This document shows, one piece after another, positions 1 to 7,044 of a DNA stretch of 17,099 nucleotides. Where the stretch lies: contig JBBTVW010000025.1 in the NCBI GenBank assembly GCA_038063075.1, positions 1 to 17,099 of the forward strand. Reading direction: 5' to 3'. The first letter of the stretch is position 1, and each line of letters opens with the position of its first letter. Made by a program: the position numbers and the translations under genes. The notes beneath the pieces were generated by a model. The model saw only the letters and a list, made by a program, of their open reading frames with translations. It searched no databases and had not been told where the DNA came from. The stretch is from JACQHJ01 sp038063075 (GTDB lineage Bacteria > Patescibacteriota > Microgenomatia > Levybacterales > UBA12049).

Positions 1-660
1 GGAAAAGTAAGACAGGTAGAAGCATTAAGGGTAACCCCAGGTCTGCTTATTATTTTAACTGGGCCAACAGCTGCTGGTAAAACTGAAATTAGAGAAAGAA
101 TGATTAAAGCGGAGAACAGCGTATTTAGGCCTCTTGTTACAACAACCTCAAGAATAAGAAGAGAAAGCGAAAGAGAAGGAATTGATTACCACTTTGTCAC
201 ACCAACTAATTTCGTACAAAGACTTGAAGAAGGTCAATTTGTTGAGCACGCAGAATACGGAGGAAATCTCTATGGAACTACAAAAGAAGAACTAGAAAGA
301 GTATTAAATGGAGAAAGGCTTATTTCAACAATGGAAATATCAGGTGCAGCCACTTTCGCAACACATGTAAGAGGAGTTTATGGAGCAGATGATGCTGAAA
401 AAATCCTAAGTAAAACCATTATTCTTTTTATTGACCCAATCTCAAAAGAGGCACAAAGAAAACGCTATGAACAAAGAGAAAAAGGACTTGGGGCTTTTGC
501 AGTACGCGATGTTCAAGACCAAGACATGATGGAAGAATACGCAGATAGATTTACTCATAAAGTGCCAAATAGAGATGGAGAGCTTGAGCAAACCTTAGCA
601 AGAGTTAAAGAGTTAATTGAAGAACAATTCGAAGACTTATCAAAAGAAGAAATTAGCTAA
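1..660 (+). CDS. gmk: Guanylate kinase-like P-loop kinase (5' end outside window)
   Basis: Probable guanylate kinase, which phosphorylates GMP to GDP with ATP in the cytoplasm. The frame is open to the first base of the window. The ATG at 100 is not the start, because codons 21-28 (bases 61-84) encode the Walker A motif GPTAAGKT, which a start at 100 would remove. Family hallmarks follow: a VTTTSRIRRE segment and EGIDYHF correspond to the GMP-binding TTR.pR...GvDYhF region, and a YGT motif lies further on. The usual D-V-Q-G-A segment reads EISGA here, so it is a diverged member. About 19 residues precede the P-loop in the window, slightly more than usual, so an N-terminal extension or fusion upstream is possible. 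Its stop (658-660) overlaps the convergent glyS stop by eight bases. Family assignment is fairly firm; exact substrate is inferred. Confidence 0.72.
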   Translation, partial: GKVRQVEALRVTPGLLIILTGPTAAGKTEIRERMIKAENSVFRPLVTTTSRIRRESEREGIDYHFVTPTNFVQRLEEGQFVEHAEYGGNLYGTTKEELERVLNGERLISTMEISGAATFATHVRGVYGADDAEKILSKTIILFIDPISKEAQRKRYEQREKGLGAFAVRDVQDQDMMEEYADRFTHKVPNRDGELEQTLARVKELIEEQFEDLSKEEIS

Positions 661-661
661 T
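652..661. repeat. Palindrome holding both convergent stop codons
   Basis: ATTAGCTAAT is a perfect 10-base palindrome. Read in one direction it contains the TAA stop of the guanylate kinase-like gene (658-660), and in the other the TAA stop of glyS (653-655). It has no loop, so it is not a classical hairpin terminator, and no stem with a T-run is visible at this gene junction. Confidence 0.6.
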
Positions 662-1936
662 CTTTTCTAAGATATAAGAACTTAAATTATCTACAATTAT
701 TCTCTCCTGTTTTGCACTATCTCTGTCTCTTACAGTAACTGTATTGTCTTCTAATGTTTGGAAATCAATAGTAATGCAATACGGAGTTCCTGCTTCATCT
801 TGAGCAAAATATCTTTTACCAATGTTTCCCCTATCATCCCATGCAGTCATAAATTGTGGCCTTAAGCTCTCGTAAATTTTTCTTGCTTTATCAACCAACT
901 CTGGCTTATTTGCTAAAAGCGGAAAAACAGCTGCTTTATATGGAGCAATCTTTGGATGAAGCTTTAAAATCGTTCTGCCATTATCTTCAACATAGGAATC
1001 AAGTAAAAAGAAAAGCGTTGACCTATCAACTCCACCTGATGTTTCAATTACGTGTGGTGTATATTTTTCTCCATTCTCGTCTACGTAGGAAAGCTTATGT
1101 CTTGATAGATCCCATTCTCCTCTATGATGAACTCCTTCAAACTCAGACCAACCAAAAGGAGCTTGATATTCAATATCTTCTGCATATTTTGCATAATGAG
1201 CTCTTTCATCATCTTCATGTTTTCTAAAGCGAAGCTTTTCTTTAGTCATTCCTAGAGAAACATACCAATCCATTCTTTGTTTTTTCCAATATTCAAACCA
1301 GGTATCCCCTTCTTTTTCTTCTGGTTTTACAAAGAACTCTAGTTCCATTTGCTCAAACTCTCTGCTTCTATATGTAAAATTACCTGGAGTTATTTCATTT
1401 CTAAAAGCTTTACCAATTTGTGCAATTCCAAAGGGGATTTTAACTCTAGTTGAAGAAACTACATTTTCAAAATTAACAAATGCTCCCTGTGTTATCTCTC
1501 CTCTTAGGTAAATCTCTGATTGTTTTCCTTCAACGATACCAAGATAGGCTTTAACTAAAAGATTAAATTTCTGAGGAGTTGTCCATTCAACTTTTTCTTT
1601 GTGGGATTTTTCATGAGCACTTACTTCATCTTCTTTATCTGCTCTAAATCTTTGGTGACATACCTTACACTCAACTAATGGATCTGTAAAAGCATCTACA
1701 TGTCCTGATTTTTGCCAAACAGTTGGATTCATCATGATAGCTGCATCAACACCTACCACATCATTTCTTAATTGAACCATCTGCTTCCACCATTGGTCTT
1801 TAATATTTTTCTTAAGCAAAACACCTAAAGGACCATAGTCCCAAGTACCTGTTAAACCCCCATAAATTTCACTTCCTGGATAAATATATCCCCGTCTTTT
1901 ACAAAGTGCTACAATTTTTTCCATTAAGTTTTCCAT
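653..1936 (-). CDS. glyS: Glycyl-tRNA synthetase, single-chain alpha2 type
   Basis: Charges tRNA-Gly with glycine using ATP; class II aminoacyl-tRNA synthetase of the homodimeric type. N-terminal residues 15-45 carry the typical RGYIYPGSEIYGG and WDYGPLG segments. Motif 2 is at about 178-202 (FRNEITPG, then RSREFEQMELEFF), and motif 3 at about 298-316 (ETSGGVDRSTLFFLLDSY). The C-terminal anticodon-binding domain covers about 327-427. Residues 90-112 hold CKVC followed by two histidines (C90, C93, H108, H112), in the insertion where many relatives have two CxxC pairs. At 427 residues it is at the short end of the family. The ATG at 1934-1936 is preferred over the in-frame ATG at 1922-1924, because an extended -10 element ends seven bases before the first. 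It lies 36 bases after recO. Confidence 0.95.
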   Translation of the reverse strand: MENLMEKIVALCKRRGYIYPGSEIYGGLTGTWDYGPLGVLLKKNIKDQWWKQMVQLRNDVVGVDAAIMMNPTVWQKSGHVDAFTDPLVECKVCHQRFRADKEDEVSAHEKSHKEKVEWTTPQKFNLLVKAYLGIVEGKQSEIYLRGEITQGAFVNFENVVSSTRVKIPFGIAQIGKAFRNEITPGNFTYRSREFEQMELEFFVKPEEKEGDTWFEYWKKQRMDWYVSLGMTKEKLRFRKHEDDERAHYAKYAEDIEYQAPFGWSEFEGVHHRGEWDLSRHKLSYVDENGEKYTPHVIETSGGVDRSTLFFLLDSYVEDNGRTILKLHPKIAPYKAAVFPLLANKPELVDKARKIYESLRPQFMTAWDDRGNIGKRYFAQDEAGTPYCITIDFQTLEDNTVTVRDRDSAKQERIIVDNLSSYILEKIS

Positions 1937-1943
1937 TAGGCTT

Positions 1944-1952
1944 ATGATATCA
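1944..1952 (-). promoter_or_regulatory. Extended -10 promoter of glyS (leaderless)
   Basis: On the minus strand this reads TGATATCAT, an extended -10 element (TGn followed by TATCAT, five of six consensus bases). The hexamer (1944-1949) ends seven bases before the glyS ATG, so transcription would begin at or next to the start codon. No good -35 is visible at the usual distance, as expected if the TGn extension substitutes for it. The assignment is inferred from sequence alone. Confidence 0.45.
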
Positions 1953-1972
1953 AATCTCTTCTCAACTTAAAA

Positions 1973-2515
1973 CTAGGAAGAAAACTGATAGAGGATTGGT
2001 CTTGTTTTAAGTTTTCTTTCAAGTATTTCTTCTATTAAGACTTTAGTATTTATTTTAAGATTTTCAGTGTGTTTATAAAATCCAAGTAATTTTAAAATCT
2101 CAATTTCAAATTCATAAATAACATTTGAAAGTATTTCTGCACTTGAAAGTTTTTTTAAAGTAGTACTTAGGAGTTCAAAGATTTCTTCATTAGCTTGATT
2201 TTCTGCACACAAACCATCAACTAATTCACAAATATGGAATGCGCTTCCTATTCTTTTTAAATCGCTTTTAAGTAATGAGTAATTTTCAAAAGATTGTACT
2301 TCAGTTAAAATTGGCATTAAGCTTGCTTGATGAAGACTAAGCACACAGTGGTTTAGAAGTTCGATATGACCAGATCTTTTACTTGAAATTTTCCTAACAC
2401 CTTTTGCTTTTATTTGAACTTTACCTAAAGACTTTGTAAAAACAGTTATAATCCTATCAGCCTCACCAATATTTCTTCTTTTAATTACTATCCCTTCTAA
2501 TTTAAAGGACTTCAT
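1973..2515 (-). CDS. recO: Short RecO-like DNA repair protein
   Basis: RecO-family protein, which helps RecR and RecA load onto single-stranded DNA coated with SSB. The N-terminal part (about 1-80) is the OB-fold: GIVIKRRNIGEADRIITVFT and GKVQIKAKGVRK are the characteristic strands. A helical C-terminal domain follows. At 180 residues it is much shorter than the usual 230-250. The Cys-rich zinc site of many RecO proteins is missing: the region after LLGFY goes straight to a helix, and the three cysteines (57, 95, 102) are not in a CxxC arrangement. The start codon lies one base after the DUF4012 stop, which suggests translational coupling; no Shine-Dalgarno sequence is visible. The family call rests on the N-terminal domain. 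Confidence 0.85.
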   Translation of the reverse strand: MKSFKLEGIVIKRRNIGEADRIITVFTKSLGKVQIKAKGVRKISSKRSGHIELLNHCVLSLHQASLMPILTEVQSFENYSLLKSDLKRIGSAFHICELVDGLCAENQANEEIFELLSTTLKKLSSAEILSNVIYEFEIEILKLLGFYKHTENLKINTKVLIEEILERKLKTRPILYQFSS

Positions 2516-2516
2516 T

Positions 2517-4502
2517 TTATCTAAGAGTTAGGTTTAATGTCTTGTCTGCGGATAGCTTAAATTCTTCTAATTTTCTACCATTAACATTTACGAGATATTC
2601 ATTAGCATTTGTTCCAGGTTGTTTTTGAATCATAAGCGGTAAAACAGATTTGTCTCCAAGCTTAAATGGAAGTGAATAGGTAAGAGTTAATTTTGCAACA
2701 CCTTGTGGTCTTACTGTAATAAATCCTTCAAAGACTGTTTTTCCAAGCTCATCATAGGTTTTCATCTTAACTTCAGATCCTTGGCTACTTACCAGCTTAC
2801 TTCCTTTTGGAACATAAACTCTAAACCAATCTCTTAAAACTGCGTTTAAGCAAAGATTTCCTCTTTCTAGATTACAATCAGATGGTGGAAAAGGATTTTT
2901 GTAATTTACTGTAACTGTTTTTGTGATTGCCCCATCACTTCCTACGCTATAATCTTGTGTAACATTTTGGGAAACAAACATATTTGATTTTGCTCCTCCA
3001 AAGTTTGCTTCGTTTAAGTGAAGATAATCACCATCAAACTCCATAATTCTGCCTGCTGCATTAAGACCTTCTAAACCAAGTTGTGCTTGATCATTAAACA
3101 TATTAAAGAGAATGTGTTTTTCTGAAATCTGAGTTAACATTGTTTGGAACAATGGTCCCCAATAAAGCTTTGGAGAAGATGAGAATGCTTTTTGCATAAT
3201 GGCATACATAAGCTGGCCAATTATGTCTTTCCTGTTTGCCCTTGTTCCCTGAACTGGTCTATCAGCATATTCTTCTAATTCATAAATTACTTGTGGGCAA
3301 TCACATCTTGGATCGTTTTTAGTTGTAAACTTAATTCCACCTGCATCAATATCTCCTAAAATCTCCATTGCAGCAACCAAAGCTTGAGTATCAACAGCAA
3401 TAATTCCATCGATATTTGTTTTTCCTCTAGCCCTGTTATAAAGCTTCATAAACTCAGTCATAGAAACTTTAAAATCAGGTGAAAGATTACTGTCTCTTAA
3501 ATTCAAAACATTTACATTATCTAAATAATCCAAAATTGGGGCTGGGGCTTTAGATTTTCCAGAAATTGTATTATCTAAATCATAAATATCACTTGATGCT
3601 TCAACATGGACTACTCCGCTATCTAATCTAAAGACTGAATAGGCTGTAATAAAACCACCGGTTGGTCTTATTTCTTTATCATTTTGGAAGACAATTAAGT
3701 ATTTTTTATCATCAGGTTCTCCTAGTAAAACTGGGAGAATTTTAATAAGAGGCCTTGAGTTATTAATTAAAGTAACACTTTGATCTGTAAGTAATCTTAA
3801 GTTCTCAAGTCCACTTCTAACTTTTTTACCTGCTCCAATAGCTGGATAATGACCTGGATCAACTTGATCAATTTCTTTTTGAACAATAGAAAGCTTATCT
3901 GCAATATCATCAATCTTTGGCGTAATCTTGCTCATTGTTCTAACAGCTGTTTCAATTCTTTGTTGAGCACTTCCTCCTACAAAACTTCCTTGACCCTTAA
4001 GACCAAGTAAGTCTGCATATGGCTTTATAGAATCAACTAAGATGGTTGCAGCCCCTAATCCTTCAAAGCCTGCGTTTAAAAGATGATCTGCATCGTTATA
4101 ATACCAACTTGCAATAGGTACAAATTTTAGATATCCCATTGCATGAAGATTTTTCTGTACATCAACTAAGCTATCCTTTGTTTTAGCAAGCTCAACAGAT
4201 GCTAACTCTACATCCTGTTTTTTAATTGCATCAGCAGTAACCTTTGCCTGTGCATAAGTTACTTTTACCGCCTTGTAAGTTTTTAGTGCAGGAATAACTA
4301 CTGCAATAGTTGATAAAACAACTAGAAGTAAAACTATAGCTAAAGATACTTGAAATTTTCTGTTTTTAAAAAGTATTTTAAGTTTTTCTTTTAAATTACC
4401 AAATCTTTTTGGTGAAGAATATGCTGTTTGTGGAGCTTGAGCCGAAATTGGATTAACAACTGACTTAGGAGTTTCAAAATTAATCTTAGATAGATTATCC
4501 AT
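2517..4502 (-). CDS. DUF4012 membrane-anchored extracytoplasmic protein
   Basis: Large single-pass membrane protein of the DUF4012 family; its biochemical function is unknown. From the chosen start, residues 1-50 are polar and basic, 52-72 form one transmembrane helix (SLAIVLLLVVLSTIAVVIPA), and the remaining ~590 residues should lie outside the membrane. A helical stalk follows the membrane, then the family core with the signature QNDKEIRPTGGFITAYSVF near residue 275-295. A few cysteines (RCDC; CNLERGNLC) could form disulfides. Members are common in Patescibacteria and Actinobacteria, often near exopolysaccharide genes, as here. Three in-frame ATGs exist (4512-4514, 4506-4508, 4500-4502). 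The third is preferred because the -10 box covers the first and the predicted transcription start falls beside the third; starting at 4514 would give 665 rather than 661 residues. Confidence 0.85.
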   Translation of the reverse strand: MDNLSKINFETPKSVVNPISAQAPQTAYSSPKRFGNLKEKLKILFKNRKFQVSLAIVLLLVVLSTIAVVIPALKTYKAVKVTYAQAKVTADAIKKQDVELASVELAKTKDSLVDVQKNLHAMGYLKFVPIASWYYNDADHLLNAGFEGLGAATILVDSIKPYADLLGLKGQGSFVGGSAQQRIETAVRTMSKITPKIDDIADKLSIVQKEIDQVDPGHYPAIGAGKKVRSGLENLRLLTDQSVTLINNSRPLIKILPVLLGEPDDKKYLIVFQNDKEIRPTGGFITAYSVFRLDSGVVHVEASSDIYDLDNTISGKSKAPAPILDYLDNVNVLNLRDSNLSPDFKVSMTEFMKLYNRARGKTNIDGIIAVDTQALVAAMEILGDIDAGGIKFTTKNDPRCDCPQVIYELEEYADRPVQGTRANRKDIIGQLMYAIMQKAFSSSPKLYWGPLFQTMLTQISEKHILFNMFNDQAQLGLEGLNAAGRIMEFDGDYLHLNEANFGGAKSNMFVSQNVTQDYSVGSDGAITKTVTVNYKNPFPPSDCNLERGNLCLNAVLRDWFRVYVPKGSKLVSSQGSEVKMKTYDELGKTVFEGFITVRPQGVAKLTLTYSLPFKLGDKSVLPLMIQKQPGTNANEYLVNVNGRKLEEFKLSADKTLNLTLR

Positions 4503-4509
4503 ACACATT

Positions 4510-4539
4510 ATCATATATGGAAATGTTAATCTATGTCAA
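4510..4539 (-). promoter_or_regulatory. Sigma70-like promoter of the DUF4012 gene (leaderless)
   Basis: On the minus strand a perfect -35 hexamer TTGACA (4534-4539) is followed after 18 bases by TATGAT (4510-4515, five of six consensus bases). Seven bases separate the -10 from the ATG at 4500-4502, so the transcript should begin at or beside that codon. This is the best consensus promoter in the window. It overlaps two upstream in-frame ATGs, which argues against their use. It probably drives DUF4012 and recO, and perhaps glyS. Confidence 0.7.
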
Positions 4540-4590
4540 CTTATGATAAATTATCTTTCAGATACTGCAACCAAAGCGTTTTTGGAGATT

Positions 4591-4600
4591 TGACGAGTCA
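4591..4600. repeat. Interrupted palindrome between the HAD and DUF4012 genes
   Basis: TGACGAGTCA is an inverted repeat (TGAC, two bases, GTCA) just downstream of the HAD stop and about 50 bases upstream of the DUF4012 -35 element. It could be a small operator, or chance. No other copy was noticed in the window, so regulatory meaning is only a guess. Confidence 0.2.
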
Positions 4601-4604
4601 ATAA

Positions 4605-5264
4605 CTAGTTGATTTCTAATTGTGTAAAATCTTTTATACAAATACTTGCTCCAATTAAATCTTCTTTAGTGTGAGTTGTTAAAATTCCTATAACCTTCAT
4701 CTCTGCACTTTTTCCCGATTCAACTCCTGGAGGACTATCTTCAAAAACTAGGCATCTTGAGGGATCTACACCCAATTGCTCTGCAGTTTTTAAATATATT
4801 TCTGGATCTGGTTTTCCGTGAATAACATGCTCTTCACCTAAAATTAAATTAAATAAATTTTCTAATCCTAAGTTTTCAAGAATAAATTTTCTGTTTTTCT
4901 CAAACGCAGTTGTTGCAATAGCTATTTTATAATTACGAGCTCTAAGTTTTAAAATAAAATTTCTCAAACCAGGAACTTCTTTAATAAACTGGGCATAAAT
5001 TTCTCTATAAATTTGTTCTTTATCCTCCGAATATTTTATTATTTGATCCTGAGAAAGTGGTTTATTTAGTATTAATGGCAATATTTCGCTATTTTTTCTG
5101 CCTGAAAATTTTTTCTCAAACTCCTCACTTGTAAGATTTAATCCATGTCTACTACAAAATTCAATCCACGCCTTTTTATGATATGTCATATCATCTACCA
5201 TAGTGCCATTTAAATCAAAAATTACTGCTTGAATATTTGAAAGGTCTAACTTAACTTTATCCAT
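4605..5264 (-). CDS. HAD-superfamily (subfamily IA) phosphatase/beta-phosphoglucomutase-like protein
   Basis: Cytoplasmic HAD enzyme with the helical cap typical of subfamily IA and beta-phosphoglucomutase-like proteins. Motif I is VIFDLNGTMVDD with nucleophile D17. Motif II is IAIATT (T118), motif III is GKPDP (K151), and motif IV is FEDSPPG (E175-D176). The DSPPGVESGKSA segment is characteristic of the phosphatase/mutase group. The Asp normally two residues after the nucleophile, which acts as general acid/base, is Asn19. That may reduce or change catalysis; DxNGT variants are, to my knowledge, a recurring subgroup. At 219 residues the length is normal. It sits between the ManC/phosphoglycosyl transferase pair and the DUF4012 gene and has its own -10 box, so a sugar-phosphate substrate is plausible but not shown. 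Confidence 0.85.
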   Translation of the reverse strand: MDKVKLDLSNIQAVIFDLNGTMVDDMTYHKKAWIEFCSRHGLNLTSEEFEKKFSGRKNSEILPLILNKPLSQDQIIKYSEDKEQIYREIYAQFIKEVPGLRNFILKLRARNYKIAIATTAFEKNRKFILENLGLENLFNLILGEEHVIHGKPDPEIYLKTAEQLGVDPSRCLVFEDSPPGVESGKSAEMKVIGILTTHTKEDLIGASICIKDFTQLEIN

Positions 5265-5270
5265 AAATAG

Positions 5271-5276
5271 ATTATA
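5271..5276 (-). promoter_or_regulatory. -10 box of the HAD gene (leaderless)
   Basis: The minus strand reads a perfect TATAAT, then six bases, then the HAD ATG (5262-5264). Transcription would therefore begin at the start codon, and no Shine-Dalgarno sequence is present. No convincing -35 element is seen 15-18 bases upstream. The assignment rests on the hexamer and on the same spacing at four other genes here. Confidence 0.5.
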
Positions 5277-5289
5277 TTAAACTAATATT

Positions 5290-5955
5290 TTACAGTGCGC
5301 CTTTACCTGAAAGCATTGCCCATGGGGTTTTTAAAATAATCCAAAGATCATAGATAATCGATCTTTTTCTAACATAGGTTTCATCCATTTTTATTCTTTT
5401 ATCAAAGTTTATTTCACTTCTTCCTGATACCTGCCAATAACCTGTTAGGCCAGGTTTTATAGAAAGCACAACCTTTACGGCACTTTTTGTATTAGGATAT
5501 TGCTTTTGTTGCTCAACTAACTCGTCTGGATAATAAGCTCTTGGACCAACTAAACTCATATCTCCTTTTAAAATGTTAATTAGCTGAGGAACTTCATCTA
5601 TTGAGTGTTTTCTTAAGAAATGACCTACTCTTGTAATTCTTGGATCATCTTTTAGTTTGTAGCTGCCTTTTTTATATTCGTGGAAGAGTTTTGAGTATTT
5701 GGGGTTATTGCGAAGTATTTCATGAGCATTTTCAATCATACTCCTAAACTTATACATCTTAAATAATCTTCCGCCCTTTCCAACTCTCTCAGGCGTATCA
5801 GCAAGTACTGGGCCATTTGTATCAAGCTTTATGGCTACTGAAGCCATTAAAATGACTGGAGAAAAAAGAATTAAAAGAATAAGGGAAAAAGCTATGTCCA
5901 TCAGCCTTTTAATAAATTCGTATATACCGCTTTTTTTAACTTCTGTATAAGGCAT
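5290..5955 (-). CDS. Phosphoglycosyl transferase (bacterial sugar transferase, WbaP/WcaJ/PglC type)
   Basis: Membrane enzyme that transfers a sugar-1-phosphate from a nucleotide sugar to undecaprenyl phosphate, the first step of lipid-linked glycan assembly. At 221 residues it is the minimal monotopic form, without the N-terminal multi-pass part of WbaP. Residues 15-45 form the membrane hairpin, with FSP at 31-33. Conserved segments are FKMYKFRSM (65-73), LKDDPRITRVGHFLRKHSID (101-120), the catalytic D120-E121 pair in SIDEVPQ, SLVGPRAYYP (134-143) and KPGLTGYWQVSGRSE (167-181). The start codon is three bases after the manC stop, implying one transcript. The sugar cannot be read from the sequence; hexose-1-phosphate transferases dominate this family. 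No Shine-Dalgarno sequence is visible. Confidence 0.93.
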   Translation of the reverse strand: MPYTEVKKSGIYEFIKRLMDIAFSLILLILFSPVILMASVAIKLDTNGPVLADTPERVGKGGRLFKMYKFRSMIENAHEILRNNPKYSKLFHEYKKGSYKLKDDPRITRVGHFLRKHSIDEVPQLINILKGDMSLVGPRAYYPDELVEQQKQYPNTKSAVKVVLSIKPGLTGYWQVSGRSEINFDKRIKMDETYVRKRSIIYDLWIILKTPWAMLSGKGAL

Positions 5956-5958
5956 AAT

Positions 5959-7044
5959 TTATGTTAAATCTTCATGTGGGGTTCCTGCAAGACTTTCTAC
6001 TAGTTTTTTAATTTTAGGAACAGATGTTTTAGGACAAACCAAAACTACATCATCTGTTGTAATTACAAGCATTTGCGATAAATCTATGCCAACAGTTAAT
6101 TGTTTTGTGTAGTTAAATATTAAAGTATCTTTTGAATCTTCAATTATTACATTTCCTTTGGTTACATTTTCATCCTCTGATTCGCTTAAAGCCTCCTTTA
6201 AGGCTTCCCAAGCACCAATATCACTCCAACCAATATCAACTGAGATTACATTTCCATATTTTATATCCATTCTTTCTGGAATTGCGTTATCAAAGGATAT
6301 TTTTTCAATAGTTGGATAAACCTCATCTAAAATACTTTCAAACTCTTCTGTATCAACAGCTTGGTGAATTTTTGAAAGATCTTTATATAAATCTGGGACT
6401 AAAGTTTCAAATAAATGCCATAAAAATCTTGGAGTTGTAACAAAATATCCTAAATTCCAAGCATGATGTCCATCTTTTACAAAGCTCTCTGCTGTTGACA
6501 AATGAGGCCTGTATTGAAAAGCTGAAAAAGTATAAACTGGAATTTCTCCAAAATCTTGTATTTTTTCACCAAATTCAATGTATCCTAAATTTTGACTTGC
6601 AAATCTTGGTTTTTGACCAATGAAAACAATTTTTTGTGGGTCTTTTTCAATAATTTTTTCTGCAGCAGAAAGTGCATCCCTAAAGATGTCTTCTTTTTTA
6701 ACCAAATGATCACTTCCCCAAAGTATTACAAATGGTTCATCAGGAAATCTTTTTGCAAAAATTGACGTTACAAGCCCTACGGCCGGTCCAACGTCTCTCA
6801 TTTGAGGTTCTATGATAATATTTTCTTCTGGTAACTCTGGGAGTTGTTCTAAAACAATATGCTTGTAATCTTTACCTGTAGAGATAAAAATATCTTCCCA
6901 TTTAAAAAGAGGGAAGAGTTTTGCAACTGCAATTTGCAGCATTGATTTATCTCCTACAATTTTTTCAAACTGTTTTGGAGTATTTTTTCTGGAAAGTGGC
7001 CAAAGCCTTGTTCCTACTCCACCTGCAAAAATTACTGCTTTCAT
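5959..7044 (-). CDS. manC: Mannose-1-phosphate guanylyltransferase
   Basis: Makes GDP-mannose from mannose-1-phosphate and GTP, the donor for mannosyl, fucosyl or rhamnosyl units. The N terminus has the nucleotidyltransferase signature AGGVGTRLWPLSRKNTPKQF (residues 7-26). WGSDH at 109-113 carries the metal-binding Asp112, and FASQNLGYIEFG and HHAWNLGYFV are sugar-binding segments. SVDIGWSDIGAW near 270 is typical of GDP-mannose pyrophosphorylases. The 361-residue length is the single-domain form without the phosphomannose isomerase domain of bifunctional ManC. The start overlaps the preceding glycosyltransferase stop in an ATGA (7041-7044), so translation is probably coupled. No phosphomannomutase of the ManB type is in the window. 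Confidence 0.93.
   Translation of the reverse strand: MKAVIFAGGVGTRLWPLSRKNTPKQFEKIVGDKSMLQIAVAKLFPLFKWEDIFISTGKDYKHIVLEQLPELPEENIIIEPQMRDVGPAVGLVTSIFAKRFPDEPFVILWGSDHLVKKEDIFRDALSAAEKIIEKDPQKIVFIGQKPRFASQNLGYIEFGEKIQDFGEIPVYTFSAFQYRPHLSTAESFVKDGHHAWNLGYFVTTPRFLWHLFETLVPDLYKDLSKIHQAVDTEEFESILDEVYPTIEKISFDNAIPERMDIKYGNVISVDIGWSDIGAWEALKEALSESEDENVTKGNVIIEDSKDTLIFNYTKQLTVGIDLSQMLVITTDDVVLVCPKTSVPKIKKLVESLAGTPHEDLT

Noticed and set aside
100..660. ATG at 100 as the start of the guanylate kinase-like gene
   Set aside because: The in-frame codons at 61-84 encode the Walker A motif, so the gene begins before the window.
856..1227. Plus-strand open frame inside glyS
   Set aside because: It is antisense to a clearly recognisable synthetase and resembles no family; the same applies to the other plus-strand frames at 7051, 7976, 9760, 14739 and 16025.
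4571..4585. Possible terminator hairpin (CCAAA/TTTGG) after the HAD gene
   Set aside because: The stem has five pairs, mostly A-T, and no T-run follows on the minus strand.
5956..5990. Possible promoter of the phosphoglycosyl transferase gene (TAACAT near the ATG)
   Set aside because: It matches only four of six -10 bases with no -35, and the gene starts three bases after manC, so co-transcription is simpler.
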